The notes beneath the pieces were generated by a model. It was not told where the DNA came from. It did not search any database and saw only the letters and a list, made by a program, of their open reading frames with translations. This document shows, in pieces, positions 35,453 to 45,178 of a stretch of 64,000 nt of DNA; within the stretch, counting starts at the first letter, position 1, and the number at the start of each line of letters is the position of its first letter. The translations under genes and the position numbers were made by a program. The stretch comes from Byssochlamys sp. IMV 00236 (Eukaryota; Ascomycota; Eurotiomycetes; Eurotiales; Thermoascaceae), in contig MSJH02000604.1 in NCBI GenBank assembly GCA_001931875.2, positions 95,584 through 159,583 of the forward strand, in the 5' to 3' direction.

Positions 35453-36582
35453 TGCGGCCAGTCCCCGAGGACTCGACAGCGGGCCGAGAGCCACCGTTTG
35501 GGGGCGCTCTGGGAACAGCGGGGGGTTGGTGGAGTGAGCACCAACAGCGTGGGCGCTACTGGGAATCGACAGATCACCGTCGGAACCCCAGAGCGGCAAG
35601 CGACTGGAATCTGATGGTGTTGAGAAGCCCGTTTGTGTGACGGGGACTGGAGAGACGAAAGGCGGAGAACGGGAAAGCCGGCGAGAGAGAGTCAACAACA
35701 ATAGCAGCACAAGCCCAATCGAGTTATCGGAGGATCGGGATGCGCCACCGGCTGCGTTAGCTTCACTCATCAGTTCGATTTGTAGTATTATTATCATTAT
35801 TATACTCGACGACAGCTTGTTCTCCGTCTGATGGCCCGGTGCTAATAATCATAATCAGATCGGATCGATACTTAGTAGTAGTACTACATACTACTATTGA
35901 TTTCGAGTCTCTGTCTGAACTCCTACCCGATCAGGCAAGTCAAGAGATCAAAGAAACCTCGGCACAACTGCTGCTGGGGCCAGGAACTAACTACTAGATA
36001 GTCATTCAAGGAACTCCTATAGTACTGGTATACGGTCCACAGGGTTTCCATCACACTTCTATGTCGGTCCTTTTGCGGTTTTGTGCGGGTCGAGCTGATC
36101 AAAGTACCCAGCAACAACTCCATACGGCCGTAACCGTTGGGGACTATAATAATAATAACAGCTAACTATACTCCGCAAGACATCCCAAAATATTATCATT
36201 CCGAACGATAGCTATGCAGCACCACCTGGTCTCCATCTATCCGAGGGACAATTATTATGTAGTAGTATGTACACATCTTCGAAGGTCAAAAAAGAAAGAA
36301 AAGGTTCTAGTGCCTCCTCCACTCTCACCTGCCCCCGGTTCGAATTAGACCAGGTGGTGGGACCCATATCATAATAATCTACACCCGAATATCCTTTGTG
36401 TGAACGCCAGCCCTTTCAGACGCCTTGCCTCATATGGTCAGACCCTTTTGGATCGATCGAAACGCGTGCTTCCGCCGGTACCTAACTAGCGTGAGCCATA
36501 GAAAACACCTCCCTGTAGACCTTGACGTAGATCCACGCGCAAAATATTATTGTCTCTGCCTTCACCTCCAATATGAGCGGCT
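35453..36582. other. intergenic, promoter of the DUF3468-type gene
   Basis: 1.1-kb spacer between two minus-strand genes. AT-rich with many TAGTA-type short repeats around 35872-35895 and no coding signal. The GGTTCGAATTA at 36338-36348 is not in a tRNA-like fold. Confidence 0.6.
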
Positions 36583-37549
36583 TTAGGCTTGGAGATCAGT
36601 GAATAACCGGGTGAGAAGGGCGTATCCGAAGACCACGGCAAGTCCAACCCAGACCTTGTGTCGTCGAATCCAGCTCTCTCCCGCATCTCGCGCCGCCTGG
36701 CCACCTTCCATGACCGTTCCCAGACGAGGAGCGCTTCCGTTCGGGCGTCGTCGAAGGGCGCTGGTCTCAGGAGAGCATCTCGATGGGGGAGCGTTGGGAT
36801 CGGGCATGATCTGACCGGTCGCGGGATCGATACGGTTCTGCTTCATCCATTCCCAGTTCTCCTGGTCCAGTTCCGGCCACTCTGTGCGGAACTTCATCCC
36901 TCCATCTCCTGCCTTGATGTTGTTGATTCCCTTGCCGGTGGCATTGACCCCAGGAGCGATGTTGGAATGAGAACCGCCTCCGGTCGAGTTCCACCATCGC
37001 GACCGAGCCGCAAACACTCTACGCTCCGCCTCTGATGCGCTCACACTGCCAGTTGTCATTTCCTCGCTCGTCATGAATGACAGGAGACCGATCAGAATGG
37101 TCGAGACTTCCCACGCCGGGTTGAATGATTTGGGATGGAAGTCACTGATGCTGAGACACAGTCGAGTCGAAGGCTGGAATCGGCCACTTGGCGTGTGCAT
37201 GCGGATAGCTGGAGGAGCGAAAGGGTATTCGGGAGGGAAAATCAAGGTACCCCAGTATTGTCCATTCTCATAAGGAGTCTTTGGAGGTCCGGTCAGGATG
37301 TAATGCCATCTGGCGGGCAGTTAGCCTTTGCGGGGCATAAGACAGGGGACCCCCCATTCCGAAGTATGCCACGGCACTTACTCTAAGATGTTAGACTCCG
37401 AAGGGTGTGCGACGATATAGGGAGGAGGGTTCTTCTGGATGTTTTGGTATTCGCGGGTGAGCTGGCTTTGAAGTTAGTAAAGACCATCCTGTTCTACTCA
37501 GGGGTTCAGGATATTCACTCACACGCTTGGAGGCAGCCTTAGTGGCCAT
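36583..37549 (-). CDS. UBC6: Ubiquitin-conjugating enzyme E2 Ubc6 (ERAD, tail-anchored)
   Basis: Three exons (37549-37523, 37461-37382, 37309-36583) give 277 residues. It is the ER-membrane E2 that works with Doa10-type ligases in ER-associated degradation. Seen: the UBC fold from residue 10 (LTREYQNIQKNPPP, WHYILTGPPKTPYENGQYWG), the PP-rich IFPPEYPFAPPAIRMHTPSG, and the active-site Cys at residue 87 in STRLCLSISDFHP, the same position as in budding-yeast Ubc6. The HPN of classical E2s is absent, as normal for this class. A linker of about 90 residues is followed by a single C-terminal membrane helix (KVWVGLAVVFGYALLTRLF), giving a tail anchor. Divergent from SAM50 across about 325 bp. Confidence 0.96.
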
Positions 37550-37874
37550 GTTGTCGCGGCCGCGGCGCAGAGGATCTGAGTGAGGGCTAGAAGAAACTGA
37601 AACTGCACTGTATGAGGAAGACTGACGATGCAAAATATGCGCTGCACCTAGTGGGGATTAAGCAAAAATGTGGGTGTGCAGCAGACTAGGAGTATGGGTG
37701 ATGAATATCCCATAGTAAGACCAGCATACGTTCAATAACCTCCGGACGGCGAGCCCGCGAGACGATGGTCACGTGCATAGCTACCCGGTCCGCAATCTAC
37801 TTATGATCTGCCGTTCTCGGCGGAACAAGACTCGCACACGCGCCTACATCCAAGCTGCCATTGCAGTCGTCGCG
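37550..37874. promoter_or_regulatory. compact divergent promoter UBC6/SAM50
   Basis: 325-bp intergenic region separating two oppositely oriented start codons; both promoters must lie here. It contains GATGGTCACGTGCATAG around 37763-37779, with a perfect CACGTG E-box-type palindrome. Confidence 0.6.
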
Positions 37875-39641
37875 ATGTCGTCCCCTCTTTCCGCTGAGGA
37901 AGATGATGTATGTGGATCTGTTCTTTTGTTTCTTGAAGCTGTCTGCATGTGAAAATAGTACTGTTGCTAACAATATGCCTCTGTAGATCTTCCACCGGCT
38001 CCAGCAGCGTGCGGACCAGAAGGTGATGGAGGAACGGCAGCAGGCTATGAATGAGAGGATTCATGCAATCTATCATAAGGCGCAGTCCCGTCTGGCAGAG
38101 CTGGTATGTTTTTATAGACGCCCGCGTCGACTGACTGTCCATCCAAACCGGTTCTACGGAATATCCGGCTAATATGTTCCCCTCGTGCATTAGATCGACC
38201 AAAACTCGACCTTGCCATGTACTATCTCCTCGATCCAGGTCCTGGGAGCTCCTCATACTCGTCATAGCTTCCTGCAACGGATATTTGATCCATTGCTGAG
38301 CGTCAACCAAGACAAGCCCTACACTCTCGCGGATGCCCTGCGCGAGGTCTCAGCCCGCGCAGACAAGCTGAACAGATTTGGTATACTGACGCAGTCCCCT
38401 GCCTTGATAGAGCTTATTGCTAATAGAGTAAAGACATCTTCCATCAGCCAGTTTCTGTCTTCCTGGATAAGCCCAATGATCCTTCGAGTTCGCCCACTGA
38501 CGTCGATGTTTATTTGTCTGTCAGAGAGAAGTCTCGGGTCCTCCTGAAGACGGGAACCGATCTGGGGAATGCTGAAGGTTCTGCGTATGGTAACCTCCTG
38601 TGGCGAAACATCTTCGGCGGTGCAGAAAGTCTCAATCTGAATGCATCTTTGGGAACACGGACACGATCTGCGTACCAGGCTGCCTTTGAGACCCCGATCC
38701 TCGCTGACCCGGACTTCCGCTGGGAAATTGGCGGTATCGCGAGCGCAACACAGAAGAGCTGGGCTAGCCATGAGGAAGTTCTGAGAGGAGGGTGGACGAA
38801 GCTTCGCTGGCTGTCGCCATCAGGTCATCGTCATGAGTTTGGCTACAACGGCTTCTGGAGACAACTCACTGGATTGGCAGACAAGGCGTCTCCAACCGTG
38901 CGTGCAGATGCTGGTGACAGCGTGAAGAGCAGCATCTCCCATGTTTGGGTCAACGACCGGAGAGATAACCCTCTTCTGCCGTCCCGCGGCTACTATGCCA
39001 GGACTCTAAACGAACTCGCCGGCTGGGGTCCATTGAAGGGAGACGTCTCCTTCTGGAAGTCCGAAATCGAAACCCAGGGAGCCGTCCCCATTCCCATCCC
39101 CGGTATTAAAGGAGACAGTGGGATTAGTTTCACGACTGGATTCCGTGCTGGTCTGATTTACCCCCTGGGCCTTGATTCCGACGCTCGTCCCCAGCTGTCC
39201 CGTATCAACGATCGCTTCGTCCTCGGAGGCCCCACTGACGTCCGTGGATTCCGCCTTGCTGGCCTTGGCCCGCACGAAGGTCCTGATGCCCTCGGAGGTG
39301 ATGTCTACGCTGCGGGAAGTGCCAACCTCCTGCTTCCTCTTCCCCGTGTGGGTGCGGACAAACCCTTCCGTCTGCAAGCCTTTGTGAACGGTGGTCGACT
39401 ACTACCTCTGCGCACCTCCCAGAAGGACGCTCCCACGAACAATGCAGAGGTGAAGGATGCGGTGATCTCTACTCTTTCGGAGCTTCAGAATGGACTCCCC
39501 AGCGTGGCGGCCGGCTTTGGACTTGTGTATGCGCATCCCGTCGCCAGGTTCGAACTGAACTTCTCTCTACCTCTGGTGCTGCGCAAAGGCGAGGAGGGCC
39601 GGAAGGGCCTGCAGCTTGGCATTGGCATCAATTTCCTGTAG
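37875..39641 (+). CDS. SAM50: SAM50 / Omp85 beta-barrel assembly protein of the mitochondrial outer membrane
   Basis: Four exons (37875-37907, 37987-38103, 38194-38380, 38434-39641) give 514 residues. Core of the sorting and assembly machinery, which inserts beta-barrel proteins such as Tom40 and porin. Seen: a helical N-terminus (ADQKVMEERQQAMNERIHAI), a POTRA-like region at about residues 50-145 (ISSIQVLGAPHTRHSFLQRI, YTLADALREVSARADKLNRF, DVDVYLSVREKSR), then beta-barrel strands with Omp85 hallmarks: RDNPLLPSRGYYARTLNE, the loop-6 motif VLGGPTDVRGFRLAGLG, and a terminal beta-signal QLGIGINFL. Length and order match fungal Sam50. The fourth exon uses an AAAG acceptor after a CTAAT branch-like site. 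Confidence 0.96.
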
Positions 39642-40098
39642 ACATATGTACCATGACAACAGCGTAGGAACTCATTTTTGTTTTTGTCAGTAGTGTCGTG
39701 CTCTCCAATATAGTAGATAGCAATAGTAGTCAGGATGATCCCAGTGTTGGAGTATATAATAATGGTTATTATTATTATTATGATTCTTATGTAGATATTA
39801 GTCTCCAAGTTAATAATCTTGGCGGGCCGATGGCGCTAAACCAAACGAGCCGCGTAGGGCGGGAGGACACGTCCGATCGCTTACTTAGCTACTTGAGCTT
39901 CCAACCTGGCAATAAGATCAAGGACAATACATACTCTCCTCTGCGGCGGTAGAGGACACACGGACCCAACAGACAATCTCCCACCGTTCCCTCTACGTCC
40001 CTGTCAGGCTCTGGAGTCAGCCTCTTTTGCTAACTCTCCGTACAATCCATAAACACACCACCCGATCGCTAGTCCGACTTTCCACCCCCCGGCCGCAA
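39642..40098 (+). other. intergenic, promoter of YIP1
   Basis: Spacer between two plus-strand genes. Holds a TTA/ATT trinucleotide run at about 39764-39780. No gene. Confidence 0.6.
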
Positions 40099-41124
40099 AT
40101 GGCCCAATACTACCCCCAACAACAGCCCTACGGGGCTCAGTCCGCGCAGAACCTCCAGTTCTTCCCTTCATCGTATTCCTCTGTGTCTGGACATACCACG
40201 CCCTCTCAAGCCTCATATGGCGGCTACAGCATGCCGGCTACGGGCCCCCAGGCCGCGTCGGCATACCCCGTCGGCGGCGGAGGCGCATACGGGGGGTTTG
40301 GATCTCCTGCTGCAGGCGTCAGTGGCAGGATGGGTGAGCAGGGAGGATTAAGGACAGGATGGCTTGCAGCGTTCGGGACGGAAGGGTACGACGGCGAGCC
40401 ACCGCTGCTGGAGGAGTTGGGGGTCAATTTTGAGCATATCAGGACGAAGGTATGCACTGAGTTGCTGTTTTGTTCTGTGGCAATGGCGCTGTCCAGAATA
40501 ATAAAATGCTAATAATACATGGTGGAACAGACATTGACCGTCCTGAATCCCTTTGCTCACATCGACCAGCACCTCATGGACGACAGCGACCTGTACGGTG
40601 CGATCCTCTATATCCTCCTCTACGGAACATTCCTTCTTCTCTCCGGAAAAGTGTTCTACGGCTACATCTACGGCGTCGCTGTATTCGGCGCATTCGCTCT
40701 CCATCTCATCCTCAGTCTCATGTCCCCGACGCTCGACTCCGTCAACTCTCCCGTCCCCAACGCCGCAGACCCCGATACCTACAACCCACACCAGAAGCCC
40801 AACAACGTCGGCCACTTCTCGTCGACGCTCACCTTCCCCCGCTCCGCCAGCGTGTTGGGCTACTGCTTCCTCCCGCTCGTCCTGACCAGTCTGATCGGCA
40901 TCCTGCTCCCCATGGACACCATGTTCGGCTATCTCCTCACCGTCGCCGCAGTCGGGTGGTGCACGTACAGCAGCTCAGGCATGTTCTGCGCCGTGGGCCG
41001 CATGCGCGGAATGAGAGGTCTAGTCGCCTATCCTCTTGCACTATTCTATTTCGTTTTTGGAATCATGGGTATCTTCTCCTCGAGGGGTAGCGGTACTCTA
41101 GCGGCCAAGACAAGGACGGCGTGA
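40099..41124 (+). CDS. YIP1: Yip1-family Golgi membrane protein
   Basis: Two exons (40099-40449, 40531-41124) give 314 residues. It acts in ER-to-Golgi vesicle budding and fusion, binding prenylated Ypt/Rab GTPases. Seen: a disordered N-terminus rich in Tyr, Gln, Gly and Ser (MAQYYPQQQPYGAQSAQN), then the conserved PPLLEELGVNFEHIRTKTLT, which is the Yip1 signature and is restored exactly by the splice, followed by VLNPFAHIDQHLMDDSDLYG. Five hydrophobic helices follow (AILYILLYGTFLLLSGKVFY, YIYGVAVFGAFALHLILSLM, ..., GLVAYPLALFYFVFGIMGIF). The signature separates it from Yif1 and Yipf6-type paralogues. Confidence 0.94.
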
Positions 41125-41927
41125 GCTGAATTGGCATTGTTTCTTTTTCTTTTTCTTTTTTTTTTTGGCCCCTTTTCCGCTTATGCTTTTTTTTTCTGGC
41201 TTGAGGCAGAATTATCAATTATGAAATCTTAAAAGAACTTGAGAATTACTATTGAAAAAAGAAAAAAATGAATAAATAAATACATATTGTTAAATGAAAT
41301 CCCGGTAATGTTGATGTTGATGTTGATGATAATCGTGTCTGCATCTCTATACAGAAGAAAACACCATAGAAGTCACGCTTCATTCAATTCAAAAAGACTT
41401 GTCTAAATGTATATATTATCATTCTCATACCAGAGAGCTTAAAAGAGACCCCTCTATTTGAGCAATAGTTAGTTAGTCACTAGGTATTGTTTTGTTTGTG
41501 TCCTGTATTAGGTAGTTAAGAGGAAATCATGCAATTGCTTACTCTAAAATGCTGATTAGTTACTTCCTATTAAAGAATATGATAAAAGTCCCATTTAGCT
41601 CTGAATAATAATAATAATAATAGAAAGAGTTATTCAAATCTAATCTATTCTATTCTACACCTCGACAGAACAAGAAAACTATAACCTAGTTAACTACCCC
41701 GATCATGCACCGTCATGACTCATCATCACTGTCAAAAGACTAGACTAGACATCCTGATATAATAATGGATGATTCTTAGGAACAAAACAATGGAATAATA
41801 ATTTTTTAAAAAAAAATGACAATAATAACGCCCTGAAATTCAGATTCAGGATTAGATGCGATACGTGTAGTCGATCATAGCCTTGTATTATATTAAATGC
41901 ATGCATGCAATATATGATTATCCTTTT
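41125..41927. other. convergent 3' intergenic region with simple repeats
   Basis: 803 bp between YIP1 and the UFD1-like gene. Very AT-rich, with a T-rich tract at 41140-41165, TTGATG repeats at 41311-41330, an AAT run at 41604-41620 and a TGCA run at 41898-41909. No coding signal. Confidence 0.7.
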
Positions 41928-44312
41928 TTAACTCGTTTTGACTTCTCCTTTTGACGGAGCCCAATTATTCAACCATTCTCGAGCTTTATCCAGATTTCCA
42001 TTGACGGCTTGTAAGGCTGCGATGCACCATTCGATATCGTATGTTTTACCGCCGCCGCCGCCGCCTAGAACTGCTCCTTCCGCGGCTATCATTTCAGCTA
42101 GGGTTCTTCTCTGCTGGCTGGCTTCGTCTGTGCAGAAGTAGAATGGTGCTGTGTTGATACTGCCGGGTTGGACGCTCACGGCGTCGATCAATGGTTTTAC
42201 TGTGCGGAGTATCTCGGCCGTTGTCATTGGTGCTGCAGGGCCAGATGCAGGAGACATGTTTTGTCGTCCTGTTTTGCAGTATTGGTTTCGGCACCAGGGT
42301 TTACCGCATCCTGTCATCATTTGGGAAAGATATCGACGCTCGATTCTTCTCCGGAGAGCTTTGCCCTCGGGATCGTAACTGTCGGCGTAGAGTGGACCGA
42401 AGCAGATGCTACAGAGACCGAGGGTGTCGTTGGCCTTGTTGTTGGCGCTGCTACCGCGTCCGCCTTCCAATGTGCGGCCACAATTCCTGTTCAAGCATAT
42501 GCGAGGAACGGGGCGAGATAATCGATTCAGGTCGTGGTGTCGGAGATGTGTCTTCATGTCCCTTAGACGGATGATCTTGTTGCACAGATGACACTCTGTC
42601 GTACGACCACCGTCGACAAGTTCATGTGGAGTAAGACCCGAAAGCAAGACTTCAGGGTCGGCCATGTCGGGATCCGAATCGCCTTGTTGCGGCACGACCA
42701 GATGACAGAACTGACATAGAATCGGCTTTCCAGGACAGGTTGTCGTGCGGTGATGTGCCAACGTAGGAAGGCCTTGAGCTTCGAACGGACAGTTCGGGCA
42801 ATAGTGCACCTTATGGACGACCATATCGTGCTTTGCCTTGCTTGAGGCATCATTTCCATAGGCATCATCATGCGGGCAGTGCCAATGATTCTCCCATTCC
42901 GGGGACCTTTTCTGGAACACATTCCCACACCGAGGACAATGAACATTGTTCCTCAAGCAGAAATTCTCGTGCAGAAACAGCGTCCGCTGAGGAATGTATT
43001 GGTGGCAATTCTTGCACTGCACCTCGTCGGGACCGTGGGCAGATGGCTCTTCGCGAGATTCCTCTTCAGCATGGGCAGAAGGCGGGCCCACGCGTAGGTT
43101 GTACTGCATCGGAGCTGCGGCCTCTTCCTGAGACGCATCCGTATCGAGAAAACCATGCACGGAGACATAGAGAGACTCTATATCTTCCAACTCCACATTC
43201 GTCGGCTCGAGTCGTATTCGCTTCGGCGATCTACTCGAGAAATCACCAAAGACATGCTCGTCGTCCCGCGGCCGTGATCTCTGCCTTGATGAAAAGGGAC
43301 TGACGAAAAGATCAACATCTGCTTCATCTGCAATCTCCAGCTCAATCTCGATGGGCTGTGTCCGATCCCACTGACGAAGCTCGTAATCCACATATTCTCC
43401 CGGTAGAACCTGGCCAGCGACGGGCTCGCCGAAGGTGACAGGACCACCAGTTGAGCTACCTCCCTGCAGACCAGGCGCCCTCGAGGCGTTCTTCATGATC
43501 TTTTTCAGCGTCTCCCTAGCCTGCTCCTCATTCAGCGGCTCAATATCCACCTCGAGATCCGTATCCACGATACAGATCCCATTTCCTTCCGGTCGAACAC
43601 CGTCAATGAGAAACTTGAACTCTTCCCTCCGGGGCCCAGAAACCGTCAAAAACTGTCCCGTCGTCAATGTCGTGAAGTTATCGCGCAGATACCGCTCCAA
43701 TAACGCCTTCCAATCCTCGGGATTATACCCAGCTTCCAACGGCCGTAGACGCACATAGGTCCCCTTGGGCAATGTCTTCGCACGCACCGTCACCCTCGGT
43801 AGTCCTGACTCTGTCAATAATGTCGAGGGAGATCCATCCTGGTACCCCCCAGCCCCATTTGAAGCATGTCCCGCCGTAGAGCTGCCATTCATCGTGGGCG
43901 CGAAATCACCATCCTCCAGCCCCAGCGCATGTCGCAAAAAGGCACTAAGCCCAATTTCATTCTCCTCCGCTGAGAACTCGCGAATACCAGCGTAGATTTT
44001 CCGACCATTCTGCTGATTCTCAATCTGAAACGTCAACGGCGTAGGTAGCTGTCTCTGTCGATCTGTGGCTTGTTCTCGAGCTCGCGCCTCCGCGGCAAAC
44101 GTGTATGGATTAAACGGGTCGAATGCGCGCGTATATGTCCGCGACGCAGAATGCGATGTTGTTTCCGTAAGCGGCGCAGCTGCAAGAAGCTGCTCAAGGG
44201 CTGATTGAGGAAGAAGTATCTTATCGCCTGGGAGCTTGGGGGTGCGCACTGGCGGGGTGACGGTCAGTTGGGATGACCATTTTAGAGAATCGGGGTCGGT
44301 TGTTGCCGTCAT
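41928..44312 (-). CDS. Large UFD1-domain protein with zinc-finger region and C-terminal UBA
   Basis: One uninterrupted exon of 794 residues. The N-terminal third has the UFD1 fold: GDKILLPQSALEQLLAA, NPYTFAAEARA, then TYVRLRPLEAGYNPEDWK, LLERYLRDNFTTLTTGQFL and ICIVDTDLEVDIEPL, which match Ufd1's double-psi barrel and following domain. Residues from about 430 hold several Cys/His clusters of TRAF/XAF1-like type (VQCKNCHQYIPQRTLFLHE, CLRNNVHCPRCGNVF, HYCPNCPFEAQGLPTLAHH, TECHLCNKIIRLRDMKTHLR) and CGKPWCRNQYC. The last 45 residues resemble a UBA (IEWCIAALQAVNGNLDKARE). Classical Ufd1 is about half this length and lacks the fingers, so this is a distinct fungal relative that probably handles ubiquitinated clients with Cdc48; that is inference. 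A Gly run near the UBA is encoded by a CCG repeat. Confidence 0.9.
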   Translation of the reverse strand: MTATTDPDSLKWSSQLTVTPPVRTPKLPGDKILLPQSALEQLLAAAPLTETTSHSASRTYTRAFDPFNPYTFAAEARAREQATDRQRQLPTPLTFQIENQQNGRKIYAGIREFSAEENEIGLSAFLRHALGLEDGDFAPTMNGSSTAGHASNGAGGYQDGSPSTLLTESGLPRVTVRAKTLPKGTYVRLRPLEAGYNPEDWKALLERYLRDNFTTLTTGQFLTVSGPRREEFKFLIDGVRPEGNGICIVDTDLEVDIEPLNEEQARETLKKIMKNASRAPGLQGGSSTGGPVTFGEPVAGQVLPGEYVDYELRQWDRTQPIEIELEIADEADVDLFVSPFSSRQRSRPRDDEHVFGDFSSRSPKRIRLEPTNVELEDIESLYVSVHGFLDTDASQEEAAAPMQYNLRVGPPSAHAEEESREEPSAHGPDEVQCKNCHQYIPQRTLFLHENFCLRNNVHCPRCGNVFQKRSPEWENHWHCPHDDAYGNDASSKAKHDMVVHKVHYCPNCPFEAQGLPTLAHHRTTTCPGKPILCQFCHLVVPQQGDSDPDMADPEVLLSGLTPHELVDGGRTTECHLCNKIIRLRDMKTHLRHHDLNRLSRPVPRICLNRNCGRTLEGGRGSSANNKANDTLGLCSICFGPLYADSYDPEGKALRRRIERRYLSQMMTGCGKPWCRNQYCKTGRQNMSPASGPAAPMTTAEILRTVKPLIDAVSVQPGSINTAPFYFCTDEASQQRRTLAEMIAAEGAVLGGGGGGKTYDIEWCIAALQAVNGNLDKAREWLNNWAPSKGEVKTS
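42049..42063. repeat. CCG trinucleotide run within the UFD1-like gene
   Basis: Five consecutive CCG units on the plus strand encode part of a Gly tract just before the UBA-like domain. Could vary in length between strains. Confidence 0.85.
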
Positions 44313-45178
44313 TTTCTTTTGGAGGGGTTCGTTTTTTTACTGGTTGTGATATGTTGAAGTGTGAAAAGAAAGACAAGGCATTTTTTTTTCTTTCTTTTCC
44401 CTTTTGCCTTTCTGAACTGAAAGATTAATGTTCCTTTCGAAGAGAGCCGTGTTTTCTGGAAGATACCGCGGATCAGGTAAGGCGTAGTTAGTAAATGAGT
44501 GATAACTTGGCGGGGTGGCGAGTCAGCGAAGCACGGCGGGGGAGCTGAGCTTCTCGTCAGGAGCAACACTCACTCTGCGTTCACGTATATTCTTTTTATA
44601 TGGAAGCAACTAGCTAGTGATTGATTGATTGATCAACTCAGTCCAGTCTCTTTTTTTGTTTATGTCTTCGTCAAGGCAGTTTTGCTTCTGTCTGACGTCA
44701 TCTTCACCATAGCTAACTATCATTCATTTCTCGTACAGGATTAGCTACACAATAACTAATACACTATAGTTACTGGACATATCCACATAAATCGGTGTTT
44801 CTGGACAGATTTGACTGAAGCAAACCAACCGAACAGCCTCACATGCTCTGACAAGCACCGCAATTTTCATAGCTTTAAGCAGAATGCGTTCCAAAAGATG
44901 AGCGGAGTGCCTCAATTCAATTTTGAAATGGAATGAAAGAACCAGGGATATAACCGTCGCCAGGACTTCTTCAGATAGAATCCCAGCGTGAAGCCAAAAA
45001 AGATTAAAAAGGTAAAACATCGCCCTCAGAGACGAGATAGTGTAAGTCGGGCCCAGCCGATTCTCAGGCGCGGCGATCAACAGGGGTATATAAGTCATAA
45101 TAGCTTTCGGCTTTCGTAGAAGAGGCATGCACGTCCGCCACTCTTCTGTTCTGTAGGCATCGACTGGAGAGATCGACA
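44313..45178 (-). other. intergenic, promoter of the UFD1-like gene
   Basis: 866-bp spacer between minus-strand genes. A minus-strand frame at 44745-45179 (144 codons) has hydrophobic stretches but no recognised domain, and it abuts the 3' end of the next gene. Considered fortuitous. Confidence 0.55.

Noticed and set aside
36330..36360. GGTTCGAATTA resembling a tRNA T-loop
   Set aside because: No matching acceptor, D or anticodon arms could be folded around it.
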